Shown: positions 1-9,090, counted from the first letter of the stretch. The stretch: 64,000 bases of DNA from Bradyrhizobium sp. (GCF_022844465.1 NZ_JALHLP010000001.1:558001-622000); one strand, 5' to 3'. Notes: generated by a model not told the origin, from the letters alone. Made by a program: numbers and translations.

Positions 1-841
1 GCGGGGACAGCACGACATTGGGCAGCGCGGTCAGCGCATCCGGCGCGTGCGGTTCCTTCTCGTACACGTCGAGGCCGGCGCCGGCGATGGTCTGGTCGGC
101 CAGCGCCGCGACCAGGGCCTTCTGGTCGATCACGGAGCCGCGCGAGATGTTGACGACGTGACCGTCCTTGCCGAGTTTGCGCAGGATGTCGGCGTCCACG
201 GCGTGGTTGGTATCCGCCCCCGCCCGCACCGCGACCATCAGGACGCTGCACCACTCAGTCAGCGCCTCCAGCGTCGGAAAATATCGATAGGGCACGTCGT
301 GCCGGCTGCGGCTGAAATAGCCGACCTCGGTCTCGAAGGCGGCGACACGCGCCGCGATTTTGCGGCCGATCTCGCCCATGCCATAGACGCCAATCCTGCG
401 CCCGAGCATGCCCGGCTGCGGGCGCATCATCGGCGACGGTTTCGCCGCCGCCCAATTGCCGCTTCGCACATAGTCGTCCGCCACCAGGAGCCGCCGCGTC
501 GTTGCCAGCATCAAGGTGACTGCGATATCCGCGACCGAGGCTGCGTTCGCGCCCGGACTGTGGCCGACCGCAATCCCGCGCTTGGACGCCGCGGCGAGAT
601 CGACGCCGTCATATCCGGTGCCGTAGCAGACGATGACGCCGAGATCAGGCATCAGGTCCATCGCTTCGCCCCCGAGCGGCGTCGCACCTGCGGTGACCAT
701 GGCGCGAACGCCGGCAAGCTGTTGCGACGAAAACACCGCGTCGGGCGCCTGGCCGGCGGCGTTGAGGAGTTCGAAGCGTTCGCCAAAGCGCACCATCTGG
801 GCTTTTGGAAACCGGGAATAGATCAGTACCTTCTCGGGCAT
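1..841 (-). CDS. D-isomer-specific 2-hydroxyacid dehydrogenase, partial (3' end outside window)
   Basis: The reverse strand reads open from an ATG at 841 to the window edge, giving about 280 residues beginning MPEKVLIYSR. The protein would reduce a 2-oxoacid such as glyoxylate or hydroxypyruvate with NAD(P)H. Visible family marks are a Rossmann motif of the GMGEIGRKIA type near the middle and the catalytic-Arg segment VNISRGSVID near residue 240. The N-terminal half carries a substrate-binding segment VCYGTGYDGVD. The remaining 30-40 residues, with the catalytic His, lie beyond the window. It is transcribed in the same direction as rplA, 112 nt downstream of it, with a hairpin between. Exact substrate is not readable from sequence. 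Confidence 0.85.
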   Translation of the reverse strand, partial: MPEKVLIYSRFPKAQMVRFGERFELLNAAGQAPDAVFSSQQLAGVRAMVTAGATPLGGEAMDLMPDLGVIVCYGTGYDGVDLAAASKRGIAVGHSPGANAASVADIAVTLMLATTRRLLVADDYVRSGNWAAAKPSPMMRPQPGMLGRRIGVYGMGEIGRKIAARVAAFETEVGYFSRSRHDVPYRYFPTLEALTEWCSVLMVAVRAGADTNHAVDADILRKLGKDGHVVNISRGSVIDQKALVAALADQTIAGAGLDVYEKEPHAPDALTALPNVVLSP

Positions 842-897
842 ATTTGCTCCTTTGCCGTCCGGCGGGGCGACGATTCAGCCAAGCCCCCGGGAACGCG

Positions 898-927
898 AAA
901 GGCGGAACCGGTCACCCGATTCCGCCC
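898..927 (-). terminator. Putative hairpin terminator after rplA
   Basis: GGCGGAA at 901-907 pairs with TTCCGCC at 920-926 around a 12-nt loop, and on the minus strand the stem is followed by a short T run (898-900). It sits just past the rplA stop. The U tract is short, so termination may be partial. Confidence 0.4.
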
Positions 928-953
928 TTCTCTATTCACGCAGGCACTATCAC

Positions 954-1646
<693 letters not shown>

Positions 1647-1650
1647 GATG

Positions 1651-2079
1651 TTACCCCGCCACCTCGACGCCCATCGATCGGGCGGAGCCCTCGACCATCT
1701 TCATGGCCGCTTCGATGCTGTCGCAATTCAGATCCTTCATCTTTGCTTCGGCGATCTCGCGCACCTGCGCCTTGGTGACCGCACCGGCCTTGTCACGGCC
1801 CGGCAACTTCGAGCCCGACGTCAGCTTGGCCGCCTTCTTGATGAAAAAGGACATCGGGGGGGTCTTCATCTCGAAGGTGAACGAACGATCGGCGTAGATC
1901 GTGATCACCACCGGAATCGGGGTGTTCTTTTCTTCCTTCTGCGTCTGCGCGTTGAACGCCTTGCAGAATTCCATGATGTTGAGACCGCGCTGACCAAGCG
2001 CGGGACCGATCGGGGGCGAAGGGTTCGCCGCACCGGCCGGCACCTGCAATTTCAGGTATCCGGTCACTTTCTTTGCCAT
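1651..2079 (-). CDS. rplK: 50S ribosomal protein L11
   Basis: 142 aa, full length. L11 binds the GTPase-associated centre of 23S rRNA and takes part in factor binding and stringent-response activation. Evidence: N-terminal [20 protein letters not shown] with the conserved proline run, followed by [12 protein letters not shown] and a C-terminal RNA-binding domain ending SARSMGVEV. It is preceded by 225 nt containing a palindromic element, so it is less tightly coupled to nusG than usual, and is followed 4 nt later by rplA. Confidence 0.98.
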   Translation of the reverse strand: MAKKVTGYLKLQVPAGAANPSPPIGPALGQRGLNIMEFCKAFNAQTQKEEKNTPIPVVITIYADRSFTFEMKTPPMSFFIKKAAKLTSGSKLPGRDKAGAVTKAQVREIAEAKMKDLNCDSIEAAMKMVEGSARSMGVEVAG

Positions 2080-2205
2080 CTATCGCTCCTCATGTTGCTC
2101 CGGACGATCCGGAAGCTTCACAGGACCGTGGTGCGGTTCGCATGACGGTTGGCGACCGTCAGTCCCCTTCCACGGCATTGCGGAAGCGTCGCCGCTTCCT
2201 CTACT

Positions 2206-2297
2206 CGTCATGCCCGGGCTTGACCCGGGTATCCATCGCCGTTCGCAAAAGCATTTCACGAGGCAGATGGATTGCCGGGTCAAGCCCGGCAATGACG
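2206..2297. repeat. Intergenic palindromic element between nusG and rplK
   Basis: 92 bp with about 31-bp near-perfect inverted arms: the left arm begins CGTCATGCCCGGGCTTGACC and the right arm ends GGTCAAGCCCGGCAATGACG. It can form a long hairpin in the nusG-rplK transcript. Similar palindromes are scattered between genes in Bradyrhizobium-type genomes. Confidence 0.8.
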
Positions 2298-2304
2298 GTA
2301 TCGA

Positions 2305-2856
2305 TCAGACTTTCTCGACCTGACCGAATTCCAGTTCGACGGGCGTGGCACGGCCGAAGATCGACACCGCGACCTTCACGCGCGAACGCGCTTCGTCGAT
2401 TTCTTCAACGACGCCGGAGAACGACGCGAACGGACCATCGGCCACGCGGACGTTCTCGCCGATTTCGAACGACACCGAAGCCTTCGGGCGCTCGACGCCT
2501 TCCTGCACCTGGTGCAGGATTCGCATCGCCTCGGATTCCGAGATCGGCATCGGCTTGTTTTCAGCGCCAAGGAATCCGGTCACCTTGGGCGTGTTCTTGA
2601 TGAGGTGAAACGCCTCGTCGGTCAGCTTCATCTTCACCAGAACGTAGCCCGGGAAAAACTTGCGCTCGGCGTCGATCTTGCGGCCGCGGCGAATCTCGGT
2701 GACCTTTTCGGTCGGCACCAGCACCTGCTCGAACAATTCCTCCAGGCCGCGCTGCTTGGCCTGCTCGCGGATCGATTCCGCGACCTTCTTCTCGAAGTTG
2801 GAATAGGCGTGAACGATGTACCAGCGCTTGTCCATCGCTTGGATCCCGGTGCTCAT
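2305..2856 (-). CDS. nusG: Transcription termination/antitermination factor NusG
   Basis: 183 aa from the upstream ATG. An internal ATG at 2835 (MDKRWYIVHAYSNFEKKV) gives the usual 176-aa form and may be the real start. NusG binds RNA polymerase and couples it to Rho or ribosomes. The NGN domain covers roughly residues 8-110 (RWYIVHAYSNFEKKVAESI, RKFFPGYVLVKM), and the C-terminal KOW domain about 130-183 (VRVADGPFASFSGVVEEID). The upstream ATG at 2856 shares one base with the secE stop (TGATG), which favours coupled translation from that codon. Confidence 0.96.
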   Translation of the reverse strand: MSTGIQAMDKRWYIVHAYSNFEKKVAESIREQAKQRGLEELFEQVLVPTEKVTEIRRGRKIDAERKFFPGYVLVKMKLTDEAFHLIKNTPKVTGFLGAENKPMPISESEAMRILHQVQEGVERPKASVSFEIGENVRVADGPFASFSGVVEEIDEARSRVKVAVSIFGRATPVELEFGQVEKV

Positions 2857-3047
2857 CAGCGAACGCCCAGCAGAAACGTGACGAGGTAGCGGATGACCAT
2901 ATCCGCGGCGAAGAAGAATACCGATGCCAGCGCGACCATCACGAACACCATGATCGTGGTGATCATCGTCTCGCGGCGCGTCGGCCAGGTGACCTTTGCG
3001 GTCTCCGAGCGGACTTCCTGCAGGAATTTGAACGGGCTGAAAGCCAT
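2856..3047 (-). CDS. secE: Preprotein translocase subunit SecE
   Basis: 63 aa from the ATG at 3047 (MAFSPFKFLQEVRSETAKV). It is the small essential subunit of the SecYEG channel in the inner membrane. The amphipathic segment EVRSETAKVTWPTRRET precedes a single C-terminal membrane helix (about residues 30-58, rich in V, F, L, A), the normal layout for the short alphaproteobacterial form. An in-frame extension to 3146 exists but looks like leader rather than protein. Stop overlaps the nusG ATG by one base. Confidence 0.96.
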   Translation of the reverse strand: MAFSPFKFLQEVRSETAKVTWPTRRETMITTIMVFVMVALASVFFFAADMVIRYLVTFLLGVR

Positions 3048-3221
3048 CGTCTTGTATCCGCGTCCTTTTTTGAGGCCAGCAATCGATTTACGGCGAATCC
3101 GAACAGCTTTCCAGCGCCCAGCCCTCTCTCGAAGGATGAGCCGCACAGCAGGCTCGATTGTTCGGGGGATTTTGAAGCCGCGCCGGATATCCGCATTAAC
3201 GGGCCGGCAGCAGGTGGCGGG

Positions 3222-3250
3222 TATCTACTGCCAGTGCGGCCAAAGGTCAA
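3222..3250 (-). promoter_or_regulatory. Sigma-70-type promoter for secE-nusG-rplKA
   Basis: On the minus strand TTGACC (3245-3250) and TAGATA (3222-3227) are separated by exactly 17 nt, a near-consensus -35/-10 pair. The predicted start near 3214 leaves a leader of about 165 nt before secE. The rest of 3048-3424 shows no gene I can support. Confidence 0.65.
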
Positions 3251-3424
3251 GGTATGGGCGCGGGAGGCCCCGGGCCGGTCTTTTTGACAGTTCTTCGCAG
3301 CGGCGCGGAAAGGCGATGGTTAACAAACCGATAGCGCCCCGCCTCAAATCCTCCCCGAAGTGCGATCTGGATTTTAAAGGCTCGCGGATAGGCTGTGCGG
3401 GTCCAATCTTCGAGCGAGACCGCC

Positions 3425-3610
3425 ATGGCACTGACAAGCCAAGATCAGGAAAGACTAGCCGGCGAGACGGCCTGGACCGTTCTCGACGCGGCAAACGACC
3501 TCGGCGACACCATCACTGTTGATGCATGTCGGCGGGTCATCGATGCGGACCTGCGCGGGGAGCCGCCGGCCAGATCGGACATGGCCCTACTGACCGCTTT
3601 CTTCAGCTAA
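3425..3610 (+). CDS. Small hypothetical protein, 61 aa
   Basis: Starts MALTSQDQERLAGETAWTVL and ends LLTAFFS. It is acidic and predicted helical, with no signal peptide or membrane segment. I do not recognise a family. The start at 3425 was preferred over an upstream in-frame GTG at 3395 because GAGCGAG lies just before it. Transcribed away from secE and toward the end of the stress-module operon. Its sequence looks protein-like rather than shadow-like, but a function cannot be assigned. Confidence 0.55.
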   Translation: MALTSQDQERLAGETAWTVLDAANDLGDTITVDACRRVIDADLRGEPPARSDMALLTAFFS

Positions 3611-3667
3611 GCGGCAAGCAACAGGGACAACCGTTTGATATAATAGTGTATTTCTGACTGCGATGGC

Positions 3668-4405
3668 TCAGGAACTTACCTTAGCCTGGGCGGCGTTCAC
3701 CGCGTTGCGACCGGCTTGCTGAAGTCGATCAACGTAGTCTCCCCCGGCTCCGCCGAGATCGGCTTTAAGGCCATCGACCGCTTCCCCCACCCGTTCTGAT
3801 ACCGCCGAGGCACGGGCGCCGAGGTCTGCTTTCACACTATCGCTTAACCCTCCCACCCACTCGTCTTCAAGATCAGACTTGGCAACGGCGCCGGCCACGG
3901 AAGCGCCGATCGCCAGGCCCACGGCGCCAAGGACCAAAGGCTGCCTCTCGAACAGGTCCGCAAGCGATGACTGAGCCTGCATGAACGTATCTTTACTGGG
4001 CAAAGCCCGCCCTATCCGGTCAAATACCTGTCTCGCGCCCGTAACTCCGTCGTCAAAATGCTCGTTGATTGTCCCCATGGCGCCCGCCAGCGCATCGGAG
4101 GTCGTGCTTCTGGCGCCCTTGATGGTGTCACCCATGCGCCGAGAAGCTTCCTCCTGCATCCGCAAGGTTCGGTCACGCACGGACTCGTAACCGTCTTCCA
4201 TGGCTGCGGCGACGGCCCGCCCACCGCGAGCACCCATCTCGCCGACTGGTGCGGCAGCGGCGGCGACCGACCCCGCCGCGCTCTTGAAACTGTCGCTTCG
4301 GATCAACAGCCAGAGTGCACCGCCTCCGATCAAAGCCGCAGCCAGCGGATTATCACGAACAGCCGTGGTGAGCCCCTCGAAAAAGCTGTCTTGGGTTCCG
4401 CTCAT
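3668..4405 (-). CDS. Membrane-associated hypothetical protein, last gene of the stress module
   Basis: 245 aa from MSGTQDSFFEGLTTAV. Its ATG overlaps the preceding gene's stop as ATGA, which decides the start. It has two short hydrophobic stretches, about residues 21-36 (AAALIGGGALWLLI) and 148-166 (LVLGAVGLAIGASVAGAV), and long Ala/Asp/Arg-rich amphipathic helices between and after them. This resembles YqjD/ElaB-type inner-membrane proteins, but I cannot name a family. It probably works with the four upstream genes, which share the same alternating helix/hydrophobic style. Confidence 0.75.
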   Translation of the reverse strand: MSGTQDSFFEGLTTAVRDNPLAAALIGGGALWLLIRSDSFKSAAGSVAAAAAPVGEMGARGGRAVAAAMEDGYESVRDRTLRMQEEASRRMGDTIKGARSTTSDALAGAMGTINEHFDDGVTGARQVFDRIGRALPSKDTFMQAQSSLADLFERQPLVLGAVGLAIGASVAGAVAKSDLEDEWVGGLSDSVKADLGARASAVSERVGEAVDGLKADLGGAGGDYVDRLQQAGRNAVNAAQAKVSS

Positions 4406-4797
4406 CGCACCATCCCTTTCACGGTTTCCTTGTCTTTTTCCAACTGACTCAGCGTTTCGCGCGGCGCCAGATTGCGTGCGTCCAATCGGCTCATGCCAAC
4501 CAGGAACAAGATCGCAGCCAGGATGCCGGCGCCGACGGCCGACATCAGGTAGGACATCGGCTGCGACCAACCCGAGGCGATCAGCGCCGCCGAAACGGCC
4601 ATCAGGGCCATGACAATCGCGGGGATGACCAGGATCGCGCCAGCGGCGAAAAGTCCCACCGCCACACCGATTTGCTGCACTTTCGCGCTAACCTCAGCTT
4701 TCGCCAGGTCCACCTCGTTCTGAAACAGCTTGGCGAACTGAGAAAAAGCATCGCCAAGTAAAGTGGAGATCGTTCGGAGGTCGGTCTTCGTCGTCAT
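4402..4797 (-). CDS. Phage holin family (Holin-X / YqjE-like) membrane protein
   Basis: 131 aa. The N-terminal ISTLLGDAFSQFAKLFQNEV is an amphipathic helix typical of the YqjE/DUF1469 family. Two membrane helices follow, near residues 46-68 (VGLFAAGAILVIPAIVMALM) and 80-102. Despite the name, chromosomal members are not lysis proteins; in E. coli yqjE sits beside yqjD in a stress-related set. Both ends overlap neighbours by ATGA, so it is translationally coupled on each side. Confidence 0.8.
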   Translation of the reverse strand: MTTKTDLRTISTLLGDAFSQFAKLFQNEVDLAKAEVSAKVQQIGVAVGLFAAGAILVIPAIVMALMAVSAALIASGWSQPMSYLMSAVGAGILAAILFLVGMSRLDARNLAPRETLSQLEKDKETVKGMVR

Positions 4798-5441
4798 GGC
4801 GTCCGACCCGCAAAAGACGAGTTTTGGGCGCGGTAGGCGGATGAAGATGCGCCGCCCCCCTGAGGTGACGTCCGCCCGTACTCGGGTTGAGCGGAGCTCA
4901 TTCCCGCCACGTTCGTCGAGGACGGCCTTGCAGACGCCTTCAGGAAGCGCACTGCGGCAAAACCGGCGAGCACCGACAAACCTAGAAATGCTGCCGGCTG
5001 ACGCCTTGCAAAGTCAGTCGCGCCATCCAGAAGATCACGCACACTCCCATTGCGGATCTTTTCTGCGGCTACGTCAACATAGCCTGCGGCCGAGCTGATG
5101 CTACGCGCAGCGATAGGCACATCGTTTTCGAAAGCACGCGCCGCTTCGCGTATATTGTCGGCAAGCCGGCCGACGAAATCCGCCCCGTTACGTTGTTGCT
5201 CGCGCGCCTGATCCTGAAGCTTGTCAGCGGCACTAGAGGCCACATCCTTCGCTGCGTCAGCTGCATCCTTGAGCTTGTCCCGGGCGGCGTCGGTCGATGT
5301 CTGCACCAAATCAGCAGCGCGCTGTTTCAGATCGGCCCCCGCATCGACCGCCTGGCTTTTCAAACCAGCGGTCTTTGCATTCTGAGCATTCGAGTTCGGC
5401 GAAGACTTGACGTTTCGTGTGGAGGTGTCGAAATCGCTCAT
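4794..5441 (-). CDS. YqjD/ElaB-like (DUF883-type) stress protein
   Basis: 215 aa. A long charged coiled-coil region (about residues 30-130, repeated AADLVQ, DAADAAKDVASSAADK patterns) ends in FARRQPAAFLGLSVLAGFAAVRFLK, the C-terminal membrane anchor typical of YqjD/ElaB proteins, followed by a Ser/Gly-rich tail. E. coli YqjD anchors ribosomes at the membrane in stationary phase. In rhizobia, relatives are annotated as nutrient-deprivation-induced. It is 11 nt downstream of the DUF3618 gene and overlaps the Holin-X gene by 4 nt. Confidence 0.75.
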   Translation of the reverse strand: MSDFDTSTRNVKSSPNSNAQNAKTAGLKSQAVDAGADLKQRAADLVQTSTDAARDKLKDAADAAKDVASSAADKLQDQAREQQRNGADFVGRLADNIREAARAFENDVPIAARSISSAAGYVDVAAEKIRNGSVRDLLDGATDFARRQPAAFLGLSVLAGFAAVRFLKASARPSSTNVAGMSSAQPEYGRTSPQGGGASSSAYRAQNSSFAGRTP

Positions 5442-5452
5442 GGCTGTCTCTT

Positions 5453-6448
5453 TCAGCTAGATGATGTACGGGAAGGTTCAAACGCCGTTGTTACAACGTC
5501 ATCGGCTACTTCTTTCAGCCTTTGGGTCATGTCACCCGCGAGACGCCTGGACGGCTCACCGAGTTCTGCATTGGAAAAACTTTGCGTAGCCGCATCCGCA
5601 GCCGAAAGAACCCGATCTTTTGCCATCGCCAGGCCTGATTGAGCAGCCGTCGTGGCGGCCTGCTTGACCTGATCACTGGCGCCGCCCAGAACTTCAGCTT
5701 CTGCTCGCGTTCTTGGGAGCGAAGCTGCGAGGATAACGCCTATCGCCACGCCCAGCCCACCGACCAAGGCCGCGTTGTCTCGGATGACCCGGGCTGCGGC
5801 TGCGGGCGCAGTGTTCGCGGCCTGCACAGCCGACGCACGCGCACGCTCCACCGCTTCTTTGGCCTTCGCGGAAGCGGCGTCCATGCCAGATATCAGGTTA
5901 TCTGTCACGTCATGGGTCACTCGCATGGCACGATCCTTGAGGTCGGCCGCAATATCCGCAGCCTCGCCCGCCAAATCCGTCCCCCGGCTCTCCGCCGAAT
6001 GAATTGCCTGCCGCATACCGGACGCAAGTGAATGAGCGTGCCCCGCGGTTTCGTCCATGACGTCCTGCACCTTTTCCACGGCGGGCGCGGCCATTTCAGC
6101 GGCGCGGCTGCGGACGGTCTTTGAAGTGAGAGCGAGACCAGCTCCGATCATCAAAAGCGGGAGTGGAAATCCACGCGCCAGCCTCATCACGGGAACGGCA
6201 ATCGCGGTTCCGACGGCGATCGCCTGCATCGGATTAGCCATGGCCTGTTCCTTAAGAGAACCCAGCCAACCCTGCGTCTTGTGGCTGATGAACTCCGAAA
6301 CCTCGGCCTTGATGCCTTCAGCAGATACCTTGTAACGGAGGTCTTCGGCGGTATCAGTGATCTGCTCCTTCAACCGGTCTACGGTAGCAGTAAGCTGCGC
6401 CCGGCTGTTTTCCGAGTTCCGTTTCAGCGCGTCTAGGGATTGTGTCAT
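5453..6448 (-). CDS. DUF3618 membrane protein
   Basis: 331 aa. The N-terminal SLDALKRNSENSRAQLTATV fits the DUF3618 pattern (a short helix with a conserved R-x2-L-x2-T-v-D core). Central hydrophobic stretches at about 77-90 and 95-110 (PLPLLMIGAGLALTS) and another near 230-247 (LVGGLGVAIGVILAASLP) alternate with Ala-rich helices. The function is unknown; members occur with YqjD/YihY genes in Rhizobiales. The start overlaps the YihY stop as ATGA. Confidence 0.78.
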   Translation of the reverse strand: MTQSLDALKRNSENSRAQLTATVDRLKEQITDTAEDLRYKVSAEGIKAEVSEFISHKTQGWLGSLKEQAMANPMQAIAVGTAIAVPVMRLARGFPLPLLMIGAGLALTSKTVRSRAAEMAAPAVEKVQDVMDETAGHAHSLASGMRQAIHSAESRGTDLAGEAADIAADLKDRAMRVTHDVTDNLISGMDAASAKAKEAVERARASAVQAANTAPAAAARVIRDNAALVGGLGVAIGVILAASLPRTRAEAEVLGGASDQVKQAATTAAQSGLAMAKDRVLSAADAATQSFSNAELGEPSRRLAGDMTQRLKEVADDVVTTAFEPSRTSSS

Positions 6449-7344
6449 TGGATTCGCCGCCCTGCGAGTTGGTGTTCTCTAAACGAACTCTGCGACGGTT
6501 GATTTGTTCCGGAGGTTTGTTCATGAGCGGCGGAAGCGTGCTCGTCATCAATTGCTTTGGTCAATTCGGCGCCGAACAGGAATATCTGCGCGGAATAGTA
6601 CATCCAGAACATGAGTACGATGAGCGCGCCCGCCGCGCCGTAAGCTGAACTTGGGGCGGCCTGCCCGAGGTACCATCCAATCAAGGATTTGCCCACGGTG
6701 AACAGCAATGCGGTGACAAATGCGCCTAGAACAAGATGGCGCCAACGGATCGTGGCATCAGGCAAGACCCGGTATATCGCTGCGAACAACAGCGTGAAGA
6801 TCGCTAGAGACACCACGATGTTGAGAACGCTCAGCACGGCCTTGCCGGCAGACCAGGTTTCCAACGCCGACAAGCCGGTGCTGGCGGCCAGAGACACGAT
6901 CAGCAGGAAGCCGAGCGCACCGACGAGACCAAGGCTGGCGGCGCGGGCTTTGATCATGGAGAAGATCGACCCTTCGACCGGGGTGGCCTTGAATGTGGCA
7001 TTCAAGGCGGTTCTCATCTCGCCGAACACGCCGGATGCCGTGATCAGCACGGTGATGACGCCGATGATCGTCGCCGCGGCCCCTGAAGCGGGATCGCTCG
7101 ATCGTTCCAGAATAGACTTGATGAAGTCGCCGCCGGACTGCCCCAGCAGGCGACCGAGTTCCGCGCTGATGGCTTCGCGCGCGGTGTCCTGCCCGAACGC
7201 CAAGCCGGCGATGGCAACGACGATCAGCAGCACCGGCGCCAGCGACGTCGCGGCGAAGAAGGCCATCGAAGCTCCGCGGCTCAGGGCATCGTTGGCCAGG
7301 AAGCCGGATACAGCGGCCTTCAGGACCCGCCACAAGAATCCCAT
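6445..7344 (-). CDS. YihY/BrkB family inner-membrane protein
   Basis: 299 aa from MGFLWRVLKAAVSGF, chosen because GAGGAAAG lies 6-7 nt upstream; a longer in-frame reading to 7524 has no such site. Six membrane helices can be picked out, with family marks GASMAFFAATSLAPVLLIVV near residue 25 and FGAELTKAIDDEHAS at the C terminus. YihY proteins are often called RNase BN by mistake; they are integral membrane proteins of uncertain role. First gene of a five-gene operon. Confidence 0.88.
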   Translation of the reverse strand: MGFLWRVLKAAVSGFLANDALSRGASMAFFAATSLAPVLLIVVAIAGLAFGQDTAREAISAELGRLLGQSGGDFIKSILERSSDPASGAAATIIGVITVLITASGVFGEMRTALNATFKATPVEGSIFSMIKARAASLGLVGALGFLLIVSLAASTGLSALETWSAGKAVLSVLNIVVSLAIFTLLFAAIYRVLPDATIRWRHLVLGAFVTALLFTVGKSLIGWYLGQAAPSSAYGAAGALIVLMFWMYYSAQIFLFGAELTKAIDDEHASAAHEQTSGTNQPSQSSFREHQLAGRRIQ

Positions 7345-7393
7345 GGGCTCTTTCCTCAGTTGCGAAAGCGCCGCGCGTCCGGCGCAGAGCTGC

Positions 7394-7419
7394 AACGGCG
7401 GGATGTCACGGAAAGTTTC
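7394..7419 (-). promoter_or_regulatory. Possible EcfG-type (general stress response) promoter
   Basis: On the minus strand GAAAC (7415-7419) and CGTT (7394-7397) are 17 nt apart, one mismatch from the alphaproteobacterial GGAAC-N16/17-CGTT consensus. The predicted start would lie about 40 nt before the YihY ATG. The stress character of the operon makes this plausible; the match is short and could be chance. Confidence 0.35.
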
Positions 7420-7638
7420 GTTGCGGTGCCAGTTCGTTGCGGCCCTGCGCCGCGGACCCCATGCGCGGGACGTTGCCTCACCGGCGTATCTCGGCGAGTT
7501 CCATAACTTGACTTGGCTCAACAAACCCGTGCGTCTGCACCATAATCTTGCGGTTTACGGCGAGCTGGAACGCGTTTGGCCAGGCGGCAGGACTTAACTG
7601 CTGTGAGGCGTCCGACTCTCGATCAGATAGGGCTGAGA

Positions 7639-8859
7639 ATGAGGGCCGAACTTGCCCTTCCACCGTCGAAGCGGGATTTGCGGCTGGACCTGTTTCGGGG
7701 CCTCGCCAACTGGCTGATGTTCCTTGGCCACGTCTCCACCAGCGTACTGGCCTGGTTTTCGTTCCGGAACTACGGCTTCAGCGACGGCGCCGATCTGTTC
7801 GTGTTCATTTCCGGCTACACCTCCGCGCTGGTCTTTGGCCGGCGAATGCTGGAGGGCGGGTTTGTCTTTGGGACAACCCGGCTGTTGCGGCGCGTGTGGC
7901 AAATCTATGTGGCCCATGTCTTGCTGCTCGTGATCTACCTGGCTTCCGTCCATTTCCTGTCGAATCATTTCAACGCTCCCTACCTTATCGACCGCTTCAA
8001 TGTCCGCCTGTTGTTGAACGCGCCGGTCGAGGCGATCACGCAGGCGTTGCTGCTGAGATACAAGCCGCTGAACCTTGACGTGCTGCCGATGTACGTCGTC
8101 CTGATGGGCGCGTTTCCGCCGGTTCTGTGGCTGATGCTGCGACACCGAAATTGGGTCATGCTGGGATCGGTGCTGCTCTATGTCCTTGCAAGGCAATTCA
8201 ATTGGAACCTGCCGTCCTATCCGTCGGGGGTGTGGTATTTCAATCCATTAGCGTGGCAGCTTCTGTTCGTGCTGGGAGCCTGGCTGGCGATGGGCGGCGC
8301 CGATACGCTGCACTTCCTGCTGCGCTCAAGGACCTTCCTCATCCTCGGGCTGGCTTACCTGGTGTTCGCCGCCGTCATGACGCTGGCGGCGCTAATCCCC
8401 GACCTGCAGAGGTTGTTTCCGCGGGTTCTGTACGAGGCCTTTACTCCCAACGACAAGACCAACCTGGCGCCGTATCGCTTCCTGCACCTGGCCGTCCTGA
8501 TCGCGCTCGCCGCGCGGTTCATCCCGATCGATGCGCCGGCGCTACAAGCCCCGATCTGGCGGCCGCTGATCAAATGCGGGCAGCAGTCCCTCGAAGTTTT
8601 TGCCGTCGGAATCTACCTGTCGTTCATCGGCTATTTTATCCTGGAAACCACCTCCAACGGGATTGTTGCCCAATTGCTGGTCGGCGCCGCGGGCATCTCG
8701 ATCATGACGGCGGTCGCCTATTATCGGTCGTGGTCGAAGCGCGTTGAAAAGCCGGCCCACGCCGTCCATCCACCGGCGGACATGGCCGGGCTTGCCGCGA
8801 CGCCAAACGAACAGCGCCAAAGGGCGGCCCCCCTCAATCGGCGTAAGTATTTGAATTAG
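7639..8859 (+). CDS. OpgC domain-containing membrane acyltransferase
   Basis: 406 aa from the ATG at 7639 (MRAELALPPSKRDLRLDLFR); in-frame GTG 7603 and TTG 7576 are alternatives. The start KRDLRLDLFRGLANWLMFLGH with GADLFVFISGYTSALVFG is the OpgC signature. The protein has about ten membrane helices. OpgC succinylates osmoregulated periplasmic glucans in other bacteria; whether this homologue does is unknown, since no opgGH lies here. The stop codon ends one base before the 3' CCA of the convergent tRNA-Trp. Confidence 0.85.
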   Translation: MRAELALPPSKRDLRLDLFRGLANWLMFLGHVSTSVLAWFSFRNYGFSDGADLFVFISGYTSALVFGRRMLEGGFVFGTTRLLRRVWQIYVAHVLLLVIYLASVHFLSNHFNAPYLIDRFNVRLLLNAPVEAITQALLLRYKPLNLDVLPMYVVLMGAFPPVLWLMLRHRNWVMLGSVLLYVLARQFNWNLPSYPSGVWYFNPLAWQLLFVLGAWLAMGGADTLHFLLRSRTFLILGLAYLVFAAVMTLAALIPDLQRLFPRVLYEAFTPNDKTNLAPYRFLHLAVLIALAARFIPIDAPALQAPIWRPLIKCGQQSLEVFAVGIYLSFIGYFILETTSNGIVAQLLVGAAGISIMTAVAYYRSWSKRVEKPAHAVHPPADMAGLAATPNEQRQRAAPLNRRKYLN

Positions 8860-8860
8860 C

Positions 8861-8936
8861 TGGCAGGAGTGGCAGGGCTCGAACCTGCGACCCCCGGTTT
8901 TGGAGACCGGTGCTCTACCAATTGAGCTACACTCCT
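8861..8936 (-). tRNA. tRNA-Trp (anticodon CCA)
   Basis: On the minus strand the 7-bp acceptor stem AGGAGTG/CACTCCT, the D arm GCTCAATTGGTAGAGC, anticodon stem CCGGT/ACCGG with loop CTCCAAA, and T arm GCAGGTTCGAGCCCTGC all fold; discriminator G and CCA are encoded. 76 nt. It points toward secE but is 5.8 kb away. Confidence 0.97.
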
Positions 8937-9090
8937 GCAGGGAACCGGCGTGCGCAGGCCGGTTCGGGCCGTTTCAAGCATAGGGCATGCCCGGTTTGCA
9001 AGCGGCAAGCGGCTTTACGCCCTATCCAAAGCACGGCTTCTGCGCCAGACTTCGCATGCCGCCAACAACAAAAAGCAAACGGGAGAGACC

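Noticed and set aside
4402..4797. Prophage holin
   Set aside because: No phage genes nearby; the protein is a YqjE-type chromosomal family member in a coupled stress operon.
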